64,000 nucleotides of DNA from the NCBI GenBank assembly GCA_004154925.1, contig QJNS01000222.1, positions 62,001 to 126,000 on the forward strand. Reading direction: 5' to 3'. Below the pieces are notes generated by a model, which saw only the letters and a list, made by a program, of their open reading frames with translations, ran no database searches and was not told the origin of the DNA. The position numbers and the translations under genes are program-made. The DNA is from Monosporascus cannonballus (taxonomy: Eukaryota; Ascomycota; Sordariomycetes; Xylariales). Positions 10,400-25,051 of this stretch are shown here, in pieces; position 1 is the first letter of the stretch; each line of letters begins with the position of its first letter.

Positions 10400-13300
10400 A
10401 AAAATGGCAAAAGCTTTCGAAAGTAAGGTATTAAGGAATCCTAACATATAAAACCTTATATAAAGCAACTAAGGGATTACGCAGCCAAATCGAGATTTTT
10501 TTGCAATATAAAAATAAAACGTTTAAAGTTATAATTAACTTAAAAACAAAAGGTAATTTCATTTTTCTTATGATGGCAAAAAAATATCAAATTCCCTAGA
10601 AATATAAGTTAAAATCTTATAAGTTACGTACGGTAAACGGAAACTTATTTATATACAAAAACGGACAAATCCTTCGAAAAATTAAAAAACTTTTAATATA
10701 GATCTAAAGATATTAAGAATGGATTTCGCTGGATATTGCCGATATTTCCGGATACGATATTATCTTAGGAATACTATAACTTAAGTTTAACAATTTACGT
10801 ATTAATTGGAAATATCAAATATTTTTATGGAAAAATAAACCATCCGAAAAAAATAATTAAAAAATTTACTATAGTATTAAAAAAATCCAAATTACAAATT
10901 AAACCTCCACAATACCACCTAACTATTAACGGTTTAAGAAATTATTCAAAAATAAAAGAAATTACGAATTATTATTATATAATTAATAGGATTATAAAAT
11001 ACTTATCAAAAAAGGATACCATTTTAAATTTCACAGAATTTACCATATAAATCCCGATAAATTAAAGGCTTTATAAAAAAGCATTTAATTTGATTTGAAA
11101 AAAGAATATATCCAACCTTTTAATTCTCCAGCTGGATATCCTATCCTTATGGTACCAAAAACTAAAGATAAAAAGCAAAAAATTAACGAAAATAAAGATT
11201 TAGTTTTTAAAAAAATAATTGATTATAAACAATTAAACGATATTACGATCAAAAACGGATATCCTTTAACCTTTATAAATAGGTTAAAAAACGTTAATAA
11301 AGTTAAATAGTTTATTATATTTAATTTTCAAAACGGTTATTACCGTATTAAAATAACTAAAGAAAAGGAATGGAAAACGGCATTTAAAACAATATATGGA
11401 TTTTACGAATACAAAGTAATACCTATGGGACTTATTAATGTTTCCGTTAGTTTTTAACGTTTAATTATAATTATCCTCAGAAAATTTCTAGATAAGTTTA
11501 TGTTCATTTATCTCGACGATATCCTTATTTATTCCGAAACTTTCGAAAAGCATAAAAAGCAAATCGCTTAAATGCTTTAAACGCTAAACGAAATAAATAT
11601 CCAAATTAATCTAGCCAAAAACGTATAGCGTACGCAGAAACTAGATTTTTTAAAATATATTTTTATTTCCGGCCAAATTCAAATTTAACGCTTTAAAATA
11701 GAAATAATTAAGGATTGGCTTATCCTTAATAAAACGACCGTTATAAACGTCCGGCAGATCTTAAGATTTACGGATTACGTATGCGGCCTAATTAAGGGAT
11801 ACGGAAATATAATTAGGCCGTTAACGAAACTTATTACTAAAAAATACGTAAAAAAAAAGTTTAAATTTTTAAAAAATATTAAAAAAATATTCCAAGTATT
11901 AAAGGATATAATTATTAATGGATCCATAATAAAATTACCTAATGCAAACAAAAAAAACGCCTAAAAACGGATATTTTAAATTATATATTAAGTATTATCC
12001 TAAAATAACTAAAAGATAACAGCAAATAATACTTAATAACATATTACTTAAAAATATTCCAAAATACAAAACTTAAATACCCAATTTACGATAAAAAATT
12101 ACTGGCGATTATTAATACTTTTAAGGAATAAAAATTTTTTCTTAACGGAACGAAAAAACCCTTCGATATTTATTTTGATTACAAAAATTTTACCCAATTT
12201 ATAAAAACCCAAAAACTAAATAAACGATACGAAAAATAAATAATTTTTTTGTTAAGATTTAATTTTAAAATATATTATATTAAGGGAAAAAAATATCCAG
12301 GCGGATATTTTTAATCGCAAAGAAAATTATAATTCTAAAATTCCCAAAAGAAATATATAAATATTACAGTATAACCAGGATAGCATTATATAATTATACG
12401 AAATTCTAAGGAAACTATCCTCCGAACTTTTGATATAATTCCGGAATTTTTACGATATAAAAGAACAAAAGGAAATTTAATAACTAAAAAAATAATTAAA
12501 AAACTAATTACTGTACTATGGCAAAATCTATATTTCTAAGAATTAATAAGAACAATTCGTAAAGGAATTCCACGAAAACCTATTATACGGATACTAAGGA
12601 ATCTTTAAAATTACCCGACGACTACAAAAGAAATACGATTTTCCTAAGTTACGCCGTATAATTAAGATAATCGTTAAAAATTGCAATATTTGTAATAAAG
12701 TTAAAATAATATGCCATAAGCTTTACGGGTTATTACAATTTACCGTTATTCTTGATAAAATATGGAATATTATAACTTAGAATTTTATTATTAATTTATT
12801 TTTATTTAAAAAACCTAGTTATTAAAGTTAAATACGACGGAATGTAGGTAATAATCGATAAATTTACTAAATATGGGTATTTTTTATTTTTTAAAAGGAA
12901 CGTAACGGCAGAACAATTAACTTACGCCTTTATTAGATATTATTTAGATAAATATAGAATATCAGAAAAAATTATTTCCGATAAAAATACGTTTTTTATT
13001 TCAAAGTTTAGTACTAGCTTTTTTAAACAAATTAATACAAGACTTAAATTTTTAACAGCTTATTATCCTTAAACGGATAACTAAACCGAAAAGTTAAACT
13101 AAACCCTGGAATAATATTTCCGAAATTATATTAATTATTAATAAAATAATTAGATAAAATTTTTATTATTAGTACAAATCGCTTATAATATATTTATTAA
13201 CGTAAATATAGGCGTATTTCCTTATACAGTTATATATGAACATAATACAAAAACGAAACGACCTAAATAACTATTTAATAAAGTACCAAAAATTGCTATA

Positions 13301-13880
13301 ATTACCTTAAAAACAAAAATATTAATAACAGAAATTAAGACGATTTAGGTTCGTTTCCATAATAAATTAAAGTTTTTTTAGCAAAAAATGGCCTAATATT
13401 ATAACCAAAAAAATTAAAGGACTAATTTTAGCGAAAGGAAATAAGGTTTATTTGTTACGCGAAAAACAAAACGCAACCTTAAATATTTTACAAATTAAAA
13501 CAAAAAGACTTAGTAATAAGTTCGATTTTAAAAAACTTGGCCCATTTAAGATTAAAAAAGTCGATCCAAAATTAATTACCGATTATCGCTACCCAAAAAC
13601 ATAAAAATATACCCTGTTTTTTATATCTTTTTACTTAAACCAGCACCTAAAAATGCCCCGTTGGAAATAAATTTAAAATTTGAAAAAGATTCCAACGAAT
13701 ACGAAGTCGAATAAATACTGGACTGTAAAAAGGTTAAAAATAAAGTTTAGTACCTAATTAAATGGGAAGGATATTTATAAGAAGAAAATACGTAAAAACC
13801 GTTTAACCATTTGACGAATGCAATGGATCTGGTTAAAACGTTTTACCGCCAGAATCCTGACCGACCGTCTTTAACGCGGC
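10400..13880 (+). pseudogene. Element B pol: protease, RT, RNase H, integrase, chromodomain
   Basis: Protease-like strands near 10510. The reverse transcriptase fingers at 11095-11310 form the longest open run (PFNSPAGYPILMVPK, then IIDYKQLNDITIKNGYPL). The palm motif FIYLDDILIYSE has YLDD at 11509-11520. RNase H follows, then an integrase zinc finger with NCNICNKVK near 12670-12710 and the integrase core. A chromodomain near 13700-13860 includes YLIKWEGY and TNAMDLVKTFYRQNPDRP. Chromodomains of this type direct integration to H3K9-methylated chromatin in characterised fungal elements such as MAGGY, which fits the nesting seen here. Stops are scattered throughout. Confidence 0.85.
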
Positions 13881-14618
13881 CAAGGTCGCAGGCGATAACG
13901 GTCCCCCGTTTAAATCTAAACCTTCGGCGTTCCAATCGAAGGAAATAAACGCCTCCAAAACGGCGTCCATCTTAAAGATAAGTTGCGCTTATTCCGCGTC
14001 CACGTAATGCCGCTTTTTTTCCATCTTTTCTCGTTTTTCTAATTAGTTTAACTCCAAACCTTTTTTTAATAACTTTATCGCCTTTTTTTAAGAAGGTTTT
14101 GTTAAAGGCATAAGTACCTTAATTTTTTAACAAATTCTTTCGATTTTTCATCTTATTAACGGCGCAGCTCGGCTAACCTTTTTTCCACCGCCTTTTGTTC
14201 CCTTTTTGCAGTTTTTTGGTACGCCAGAAAACTGTTTTCAATTTTACGCTATTCGCATAATAAACGGTTTTGCGTTTTGTTTATTTTTTGTAACGAGTTC
14301 ATAATTAAAACATTATAGGAAGGACATTATCGACAGATATAACAACTGTAACTTAAATATTTTGGAACGTAAAAATAATTGGTTTCGCCAAGACGGATAC
14401 AGTTTGAATAAGGAAAAGCCTTAATGTTAAATTTTTTAATTGAATTAATACGAGTATCGCGAAAACCGCGTTGATTTAACCGAGGTTTTTTTTTTCTTTT
14501 TGGATACGACCTATCATAATAAAGTTAGTTAGGATATTTTTAATTCTCGTTAACAAAACGAAAAAGGCGATCTACGGTTTTTATCTTTAGGACAAAGATC
14601 CTTAGAAAGGGGAAATAA

Positions 14619-15041
14619 TGTTACAGGAACAGGGGTTTCTGTTTCGAAAAGACCAACTTTTAAGGCCTAGCGCGGGCCTGTTACGGTTAAACTCCGGACG
14701 GGAAGCTTGGCTCTTAAGGTGATTTGGTTAATTTAGGTGATCTGGGGATCAAATTACATAAATTTAACAAATCCATAACATATTTATTTTGGGAATTGGA
14801 ATATATAATAAATCGGTTTCTTATATAAATAATACCTATTTAGTTTCGTTCCTTAGTTATTAATCTAAGTTTTTAATTTAAAAGTAATTGTACCATTTTT
14901 TAATTAACAAAAGAATTCTTAAATCTTTTTAACGAACAAACCCCTAGTAAATTATTCCTCGCCTTATTGTTACCTGCAAATCAAGACCCCATTTCGGATA
15001 TTGCTTATACCTCCAGGTGGATGTATGACAGGTTTGTTACA
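14619..15041 (+). repeat. Element B 3' LTR
   Basis: Matches the LTR at 7723 throughout and ends GGTTTGTTACA with an intact CA terminus. The ATAGA duplication follows. Confidence 0.93.
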
Positions 15042-17731
15042 ATAGACCTTAAGAAAATCGTTACAGTTATAAAATGGCAAACGCCAACGATAGTTAAGGA
15101 AATATAAGCATTCCTTAGATTCGCTAATTATTACAGGAAATTTATTCGAAATTTTAACAAAATAATTATATTTTTAATAAATTTTACCAAAAAAAAGGAA
15201 TTTAAATAAATGCCAAATACGGAAAAAATACTTTAAAATATTAAGGATACGATTATTAACGAACTAGTATTAATTATATACGATTTAAACCGTTCCGTTA
15301 AGTTAAAAATTAATATTTCGGATTACGCGTTAAATATAATAATTGGATAACGAAATAATTAAGACGAATTACACCTTATTATATTCTTTTCGTATAAATT
15401 AAAAAAAGCCAAATTTAATTACGATATTCCACATAAGGAATTTATGGCCATTATTATGGCATTTTAAAAATTTAGGTATTTCCTAAAGAGAAACTTGTAT
15501 TAAGTTAAGATTTATACGGATTATTAAAATTTTACCCGATTTATTACGATTAGGAAATTTATAAAACGATAAGTAAGATATGCAGAAAAATTGGCGAACT
15601 TCGATTTCGTTATTATTTATAAAAAAGGATTAAAAAATAAGAAAATAAATATTTTAAGTAAGTAACTAAATTTCGAAAAAAATTAGTTAAAATTAGCTAT
15701 ATAATTTTCGATATTACTATAATAAAATATTTACGCCCATAACAGATTACGACGATTCGGGTAATACCTAATAACATATATTAAAAAAATCTAACAATAT
15801 AATAATAATTTCCCAAAAAATCAAAAAACAAATAAAATACAAATTCTAAAAAATATCAAAAGGATTTAATACGAAAAATACATAAATATTAATTATATAA
15901 ATATCCAAAAATCCATAAAACTTTAAAGCGATTTTAACGTACATATTTTTTTCCTAAAATAAAATTAATAATACAAAAAATTATACGGTAATATAATATT
16001 TGCGCCAAAGCAAAGGCTCGACGATACAAGTTATACGAAAAATTACAGCTATTATTAATTGCAAAATAATTATAATATTTAATTATATTCGATTTTATTA
16101 TTAAATTTTTCATATCAAAAATTCTAATTACAGAAATATATTACGATAATATTTTCGTAATCGTCGATTGATTTACGAAATTTTCTTATTTTTTATTATA
16201 TTTTAAGAATACAAACGCCGAATAACTAGCATATATTTTCTTTAAATATATTTTCAGCATATACGGATTACCAATAAAAATTATATTAAATAAAAAATTA
16301 ATATTTGCATTTAAATTTTGATAAAGTTTAATAATATAAATTAACTTAAATTATAAATTATTTAACATATTTAAATTTTAATAAATAAATAAATAAAACG
16401 AATAAATTAAACTTTAAAAACTTATTTATAATATTATATTAATTACGAATAAAATAATTAAATTAAACAATTACCAATTATATAATTAATTTATAATACT
16501 AATTATTATAAAATATTAAAATAATATTTACGAACGCAAATTTTAATTTTATTTTAAAATTTTATAAAAAAATACGTAATAACGGTCTAATTAATATTAA
16601 AATGATTTGTATATCAAAATAATTACGATAATTACATTAAAAAATAAAGATAAAATTAATATTCGTACAAAATCAAATAAATAAATATTCTAATTAAAAA
16701 AATTAAAAATATTAACCTTTAAAAAAGGGAAATAATTTTCCATATTACAAAAAACATTTAAATAAAAAACCTAATAAAAAGCTCGATTTTCAATATATCG
16801 GTTTATATAAAATTGCCAAAAAATTTAGAAAATAATTACCAATTAGAATTTTTATTAAAAGTTACATTTTATTTAATTTTTTATATTTCCTTATTCAAAT
16901 TAACAATAAATACTATTAAAATATATACGGTATAGAATAATATAAAAATAAAAAACAAATAGGTATACGAAATGGAAAAAATTTTCGATATACTAAAATA
17001 AAACGGATTTACTTAGTATCTAATTAAATAAAAAAAGCACCCAAATTTCGAAAATACCTGGGAACCCGCCAAAAATCTTATTGGCGCTTAACGCCTATTA
17101 AAGAACCTTTATTAATAACGACGGGCATATCCCAATTAATAACCGACCAGTTAATAGCCGGAATATCGGGCCAGTCGGCCGCGGCCTGCGCTAATATGGC
17201 AATTACGACGGCAGCCTTTAACTATTTCTGTTCTTTTTCCAAACGTTTAAATTCCTCCATAACTTCCGCACCCTGAATACCGTAACGAAGTATTTCCATA
17301 TTATAACAACGAAATAACCGCCTTTGTTTTTGCAAACGGTCCAGCTTGTTGGCGGTAGCGCGCAACATTTTACGAACTTATTCCTTTTCACGCTTTAAAC
17401 GGTCCTTTTCGTTAAAAAGTTTTTGGTATTCGGTTTCTAAAAAACCAAAAACGTTATAAAAACTTTTATAATAAATATATCGCGCACATTTTAAAAACTT
17501 TCGAACAACTTTATATTTTGTACTTTTTTTTTCGTAACGAAAATAAGAAAATATTTTAAAACCAAAACATTTAATACGTTTTAAAAGAACTAAAACGTTA
17601 ATACGTTTATAGGAACGAGATTTTTCGATTCGACCTAATATAATAAATATATATAAAAAAAGTTACTTACCGAAAGTAATAAACAAATAATTTGATTTTT
17701 AAAAATAAAAATCCTAAAAAAGAAGAAATTA

Positions 17732-18137
17732 TATTATAACCTAATAATTTTGGCTTTTTCTCCGACGGTCGGAATTACGAAAAAGGTTAATTCCGATCTA
17801 AGCCAAAACGTCACGTAACTGGCTCAAAGGTCTCAAGGCGCCAAGCATCTTAAGCCCTTTAAGCCAGCAGAAAAGCTCAAAGGGCTTAACGGGCTTAAAG
17901 ATTTAAGCCGTTTAAACACCTTAAGCCAAAATTAGAATATATACGCTTATTATTTTTATAATTTAAATAACTTTAACTTATAACATTTATCAATATAATA
18001 TCGTTACTTAAAATACTTTTAATATTACGAAACGTAATACGTTACTATATTTATTATTCAGATTCTCACGATACTTCTACTAATATAAACTCGTCGACTT
18101 AAAGTTTAATAATTGGTTAAACCGCTTAGCCGTCATA
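17732..18137 (+). repeat. Element A 3' LTR
   Basis: Same length and sequence order as the LTR at 4062, with extra C-to-T and G-to-A changes. It begins TATTATAACC and ends CGTCATA, followed directly by the CCTAT duplication. Confidence 0.93.
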
Positions 18138-18142
18138 CCTAT

Positions 18143-18277
18143 TCTACGATATACCTCCTAAATAAAAGGAAAATATTCCTGTAAATTTGTCTATCGTAAT
18201 TTTTGTGGTTTCTAAATAATCGTTATAATAATAAAAATATGTCATAGTCCAACAGGCTACGGTTTTCAAAAACGGTC
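18143..18277. other. AT-rich pre-insertion sequence right of element A
   Basis: Single-copy within this window. It was contiguous with the sequence ending at 4061 before A inserted, as the CCTAT duplication shows. No motif recognised. Confidence 0.5.
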
Positions 18278-18531
18278 TGCTACGACCCAACCACAAGTGC
18301 GCGGTAAAGCAGGTTATATAACGGATTACCAACTTATTAATAATAAACTAAGAAACTAGATCCAAATATATACGCTTATTAATTTTATAATTTAAATAAC
18401 TTTAATATATATTACTTATTAATATTAAGTATTTGTAATATAATTTCGGCATTTTTAATATTACGAAACGTAATACGTTGTTATATTTATTATTTGGATT
18501 TTTACGATAGTTTTATTAATATAAACTCGTA
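18278..18531 (+). repeat. LTR D, G-type, truncated by element C
   Basis: Begins TGCTACGACCCAACCACAAG, matching the start of the G LTRs (TGTTACGACCTGACAAG), then carries the shared R/U5 with ATTACGAAACGTAATACG. It stops at ATATAAACTCGTA, where element C begins. The missing U5 end is not found on the far side of C or of X. Confidence 0.75.
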
Positions 18532-18917
18532 TGTTATGACCTAACGATCTTGGCTTCCTCGCGGACGATCGGGGCCACGAAAAGATAAGCTCCGACCACC
18601 GCTAAGAAGTTACGTAACCGGCTTAAAGGTCTTAAGGTGCCAAACATTTTAAGCCCTTTAAGCCGGCAAAAGGGCTTAATGGGCTTAAGAGTTTAAGCCG
18701 TTTAAATACCTTAAGCCAGAACGAAAATATATATGTTTATTAATTTTATAATTTAAATAATTTTATTTTATAATAATATTTCGTTATTTAAAGTATTTTT
18801 GATATTATAAAACGTAATACGTTATTATAATTATTACTTAGACTTTTGCGATATTTTTATTCATATAAACCCGTACGACTAAAGTTTAATAATTAATTAA
18901 ACCTTTTAGCCGTTATA
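18532..18917 (+). repeat. Element C 5' LTR
   Basis: Begins TGTTATGACCTAACG and ends CGTTATA. Related to the A LTR but a distinct subtype (GCGGACGATCGGGGCC in U3). Confidence 0.88.
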
Positions 18918-21900
18918 CGTTTTAAACTTTTATTTAATAATACCGTTAAACTTTAAACAATATCGATTAACGTTATATTTACCAGCAAACAGCCCGAACA
19001 ACCCATTTACCAGGTCCCTAATTACCCGGATATTGAAATAGAATCCGAAAAGGAAAAGGAAAAACCTTGCCTTTTTTGTAAAGAAATTTTTCGACGCCTG
19101 GATGCTATAAACGAACGCATCCTCCAGTTCGAAAAAGACAATAATGATCTTACGACGTTTCTCCAAGCTGTCCATAAAAAACTTAAGGAAAAAGAAAAAG
19201 CTCCCGAAACCGGGAAACCTTTTCGAATAAACCAGATTATTTAGCTAAATTTTATCAAAAACTAAAAAAGGTTCTTAAGTTTTCTAAATTAGAACTTTTC
19301 GACGGAACCTTAACTAAGCTATAATTATTCTTAATTTAATGCCGAACATATTTCGGGTATTTTCTTATTCGACTTATTATGTCTATTATACGAATTAAAT
19401 TCGTAATCGGACGATTTATCGAAAATATGGCCATTTAATTCGAACCCGTTTTAAGAAAATATATTAGCTTATTAATCGAAAAACAAAACCCAAAAATAAT
19501 ACGAATTTACAGCAATTACCAATAATTTAAATAGATATTAACGAAGGTTTTCGAAATAATAAATAAAAAAAAATAAAAGCTAAAATATAAATGTAATAAT
19601 TATAACCAAAAAAATTTACATCTAATTACGGCAGTACGTTAATTAAGTTAACAGCTAAACTAAATTAAAAACAAAAAGTATTAATAATCAAATTTTTCGA
19701 TAATTTTAAAAAATATGAAAAAAAACTTTTTAAATTTAATTAGCCTAATTATTTGTCGGATTATATCGCTATAATAATTAAAATTAACGATCGATAATAC
19801 ATATAACGCATTAAAGGCATTAAAGGAAAAAATAATAACAAACCCCGATATATAACTAATACTAACGTTTTTCGACGTAATAACATTTTTTACGGCATAA
19901 AACCAGGACTTATAAAACTAAAAGCCACTTATAAGAAGGATTAAAACCAAACCAAATATTACAATTATAATAAAATAGGAAATAAAGTAACATAATATAA
20001 AGCTCCTAAAAAGCCCCGTTAAAATAATTAAAAACCTATACCTAAAGAATAATTCAGAAAAAACCAAAAGGACGAAAGTAAATTTATTAACATAATTCAG
20101 CTTAAGTATATGCCAGGTCCCCTATAGTAAGAAATCTAATAAGGACTATTACGACAAAAAATTTAACGAAAAATACGAAAAGCCAGGAAATTAACTTAAC
20201 AAATATCGCGAACATAATAAAAAACATTATGAGAATAATTACGCGAATACCGGGATTAAATAGAAAAACTTTGTTCCAGAACCCTTGATTAATACGGCAA
20301 AATACGTACCATATATTGTCGATAACGAACATACCCCGATTACGAAAAAAAAAACAATATATCTACGGACCGATTACCCGTATGTACTATAAAGGATTTA
20401 ACTTTCTAAATCGTACCGGAAATAACAAAAATAATAAATAATAATATCGACAATTTCGATTTATAACCCCAGGATATATTTAGCAATTGGCCGAAACAAA
20501 AAGCTAGCCCGAAAAAAACCAATACATATTAAAAAATTGCTTTTGTTATTTCCAGTAATATAATTACCAAACGAAAAAAAATTAATTTAGCGAATAATAA
20601 AAAAGCATTACTAGAAAATTATTACGGATCTTCATTTTCAATTAGCATTTATTACAAACTCTTACGAAAAGAAAACTATTAAGGAAAAAACACGTTAATT
20701 TATAAAACATTTTGAAAACAATAATCAGGACGATGTATAATAAGATATTATTGCAAATATAAAAAAAAATTTATTCGATAAGAAAAAAAATTTACAACAA
20801 AACCAAAAACAGCTAATATAACTCAAAAAAACAGTATGCCGGCAATAATAACAAATATAATAGCTTAATATGCTAAACGCAAAAATACGAATAAAATTTG
20901 ATAAATTCGAATAAAACTTTTTAAAAAAAAGTTATTTATAAAAAAATTACAAGATAACAAAACCTAAAAAATTTAAAGAGAACTTTTACGAAAGGCTTTA
21001 AACACGACGATAAAAGCCATTAATAACTTTATTACTTTAGATATACGAATCGGAACGTACTGGTATACTGCAATAATGGATTACAGAGCTTTAGGTAGAA
21101 AGTATATTATACCGGATATAATTAATAAATTTAACCTGCTATAAAGATATAAATTAGAACTTTACATAATAACAAATGCCGAAAGTCAGGAATTCGATTA
21201 CGATAACGGGAAAATAATACGCGAAATTAATTATTTCGAGATTTTTATCTAAAAACGATATCAAATAATTAATTTCGATATCGTTCTATTTAGGAATTAC
21301 GATATAATCTTAAGATTATTATAAATACGCTAATATAGAATTTTAATTAATAGAAAAATTGGCTAAATAAAGTTTATTTTACTTCTTATTAACAAATAAA
21401 AAAACGAAATTAATATCTTATTATTTAATCAATAATAATAATAAATATAGGTATAAGGATATAACAGAAATTTCACTATTTATAAAGATAAAAAATAAGA
21501 AAAACAATAAACATCAAAAAAAATACGATATATCGTTACTACTATTAAAGCGAAACTAAAATAATTAAATAACGATTTAAAACAAAAACGACAGCGCCAA
21601 AAATTAAAAGATTTAACTAATATGCTATCATAATACCACAGATATAAATAGCTTTTCAAAAAGGAACTCGATACGAAATTATCAAAATATAACGAATAAA
21701 ATTATAAAATAATTTTCAAAAAAGGATTTTCGACGAAGTTTTACCTCATTTACAATCTTAGCAAAAACAAATTACGTACTTTTAAAAATACCTGGAAAAT
21801 CGGTTACAAAAAAATAGATTCGATTTTCGAAATTACTAGTAAAATATTTTATATTTTTCGTATTTAAGAAAAATAAAAAATTACGATTTATAGTTAATTA

Positions 21901-24900
21901 TCGGTAACTAAACGATATCATTATTAAGAATCGAATATTATTACCCTTAATTACGGAAATAAAAAACCGACTTTACGGAATTAAATAAGTTATACTATTC
22001 GATCTTAAAGGTAAATAAAACCTTATCAAAATTAAAAAAAATACGAATAAAAATAACTTTTAAAACGAAATACGTATTTTTTAAATATTTAGTTATATTA
22101 ATAAAACTTACGAACGTATTAGTAATTTTTTAATGGATAGTAAATTATGTATTACGAAAATATCTCGATATTTTCGTCGTTGATTATCTTAATAATATTT
22201 TTATTTTTTTAGAAACAGAAAAAATAGAGGCCAAATACGTTGATAAAGTTTTTTAAGTTTTATAAGACGTAAAATTATTTATTAATGCAAAAAAAAGTTA
22301 ATTTTATAAACAGAAAATAAAATATCTGGAACATATTATTACTTTAGGATATATTAAGATAAACTTTAAGAAAATTGTTATAATTATAAAATAATAAACG
22401 TTAATTATAGTTAAAAATATATAGGCATTTCTTTGATTCGCCAATTATTATAAAAAGTTTATTCGAAATTTTAGCAAAATAAGTATATTTTTAATGAATC
22501 TTATAAAAAAAGAATTTAAATAAACGCCAAATACGAAAAAAACATTTTAGAATATTAAGGATATAATTATTAGCGAATTAATATTAATTATATACGATTT
22601 AAACCGCCTTATTAAATTAAAAACCGATATTTCGGATTACGTATTAAGCGTAATAATCGGATAACGAAATAATTAAAGTAAATTGAATTTTATTATATTT
22701 TTTTCGTACAAATTAAAAGGAACCGAACTTAATTACGGTATTTTAAATAAGGAATTTATAGCCATTATTATAGTATTTCGAAGGTTTAGGTATTTTCTAA
22801 AAGAAAATTTGTATCAAATTAAGGTTTGTACGGATTATTAAAATATTATTCGATTTATTACAACCAGAAAACTTAGAAAACGATAATTTCGTTATATAAA
22901 AAAATTAACAAACTTTGATTTCGTTATTATTTACAAAAGAAACTTAAAAAATGATAAAATAGATATTTTAAATAAGCGACCAAATTTCGAAAAGAATTAG
23001 TTAAAGTTAGCCATATAATTTTCGATATTATTAAAAAAAAGTATTTACGTTTACGACAAATTATAATAATTCGGGCAGTACCTTTTGATATATATTAAAA
23101 GATTTAGCAGTATAACGATAATTTATGAAAAGACTAAAAAATAAATAAAATATAAATTCTAAAATAATGTTAAAATAATGTAATATGAAATATATATAAA
23201 CATTAATTATATAGATATCCAGGAATGTATAAAATTTTAAAAAAGTTTTAACGCATATATTGTTTTTTAAAATATAATTAACCGTATAAAAAATTATACG
23301 GTAATGCATTATTTACGTTAAAACGAAAATACGATAATATAAGCTATATAAAAAATTATAATTATTACTAGTTGCAAAATAATTATAATATTTAATTATA
23401 TTTAATTTTATTATTAAATTTCTTATATTAGAAAATCTAGTTATAAAAATATATTATAATGCTATTTTCGTAATCGTTAATTAATTTACGAAATTTTCCG
23501 ATTTTTTTACTATATTATAAGAATTTAAACGTCCAATAAATAATATATATTTTTTTAAATTATAATTTTAATATATACGAATTATTAACAGAAATTATCT
23601 TAAATAAAGGATTAATATTCGTATTAACATTATAGCAAAGTTTTATAATATAAATTGGCTTAAATTATAAATTATTTAACGTATTTAAATCTTAAATAAA
23701 TAAATAAATAAAATACGTAAATTAAATTTTAAAATATTATTTACGATATTATATTAATTGCAAATAAAATAACTGGTTTAAGAAATTATTAATTGCATAA
23801 TTAATTTCTAATACCAATTATTACGAAAATATTAAAATAATATTAACGAACGCAAATTTCGGTTCTATTTCAAAAGTTTATAAAAAAGTACGCGAAAATA
23901 ATTTAATTAATATTAAAATAATCCTTATATTAGAATAATTACGATAACAGTATTAAAAAATAAAAACGGAACTAAAATTCGTACGTAATCAAATAAGTAA
24001 ATATTATAATTAGAAAAAGTTAAAAAATTTAATTTTCGAAAAAAGAGAAATATTTTTTCGGCATAAAAAAGTTTAAATAAAACGACCTAATAAAAATTTC
24101 GATTTTAAATATATTGGTTTACATAAAATTATTAAAAAAATCTTAAAAAATAATTAGTAATTAAAACTTTTATTAAAAGTTAAACTTTGTTTAATTTTTT
24201 ACGTTTTTTTATTTAAATTAATAATAGATATAATTAAGGTATATACGGTAAAAAATAATATGAAAATAAAAAACGAATAAATATATAAAATGAAAAAAAA
24301 ATTTCGATATGCGAAAACAAAACGAATTTACCCGGTACCTAATTAAATAAAAAAAAGTACCTTAATTTCGAAAATATTTAGAAATTTGCTAAGAATTTTA
24401 TTGACGTTTAACGTTTATTAAAATTTTTTATTAATAATAACGAACGCATTTTAATTAATAATCGACTAATTAATAGCCGGGATATAAAGTTAATCGGCCG
24501 AGGCCTGTGTTAACGTAATAACTGTAATAATAACCTTTAATTATTTTTGCTTTTTTTCGAAATACTTAAATTTTTTTATAACTTCCGCACCCCTAATGCC
24601 GCGACGAAATATTTCGATATTACAACGACGAAATAACCGCCTTTGTTTTTGTAAATGATTTAATTTGTTAATAGCCGGTTGTAACGTTTTACGAATTTGC
24701 TTTTTTTACGTTTTAAACAATTTTTTTTATTTAGAAATTTTTAATATTTAATTTTTAAAAAATTAAAAATATCATAAAGACTGTTATAATGGATATAACG
24801 CGTATATTTTAAGAACCCTGAATAATTTTATATTTTGTACTTTTTTTTTTCATAGCGAAAATAAAATAGTATTTTGAAACCAAAACGTTTAATACGTTCT

Positions 24901-25051
24901 GAAAAAATAAAAACGTTTATACGTTTACGAAAACGAGATTTTTTTACGTAATTCGATATAACGAAAGGTAAAAAAAGAAAGATTACGTATTAGGAATAAT
25001 AAATAAATAATTTGATCTTTAAGAATAAAAATCTTAGAAAAGGGGAAATTA

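Larger units (their letters stand above)
7723..15041 (+). mobile_element. Element B: chromovirus inserted in the pol gene of A
   Basis: LTRs at 7723-8146 and 14619-15041 begin TGTTACAGGAAC. The flanking 5-bp duplication is ATAGA (7718-7722 and 15042-15046). It sits between the reverse transcriptase and RNase H regions of A, whose frame resumes immediately after. Length is 7.3 kb, about 0.5 kb more than the other elements. Plus-strand order: gag, zinc knuckle at 9471-9512, an extra Cys/His-rich segment (9688-10080), protease, reverse transcriptase, integrase with an HHCC finger, and chromodomain. It is the least decayed large element: the reverse transcriptase YLDD is intact at 11509-11520. 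Stops are still frequent, so it is not active. Confidence 0.93.
4062..18137 (+). mobile_element. Element A: Ty3/gypsy chromovirus, interrupted by B
   Basis: Two 406-bp LTRs (4062-4467, 17732-18137) in the same orientation are flanked by the 5-bp duplication CCTAT (4057-4061 and 18138-18142). Without B and its duplication the element is about 6.75 kb. Domain order on the plus strand: gag with a decayed zinc knuckle at 5332-5373 (CFNYSKIGHKVYKY, two Cys now Tyr), reverse transcriptase with catalytic YLDD changed to YLND at 7544-7555, then insertion of B. After B come RNase H ([15 protein letters not shown] near 15110), integrase, and a chromodomain near 16970-17105 (IFDI...YLIK...FENTWEPAKNLIGA). 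A chromodomain at the integrase C-terminus places it among chromoviruses. All frames contain many stops; it is dead. Confidence 0.93.

Noticed and set aside
11095..11310. 71-codon open frame as an independent gene
   Set aside because: It is the fingers region of the B reverse transcriptase, open only by chance between RIP stops.
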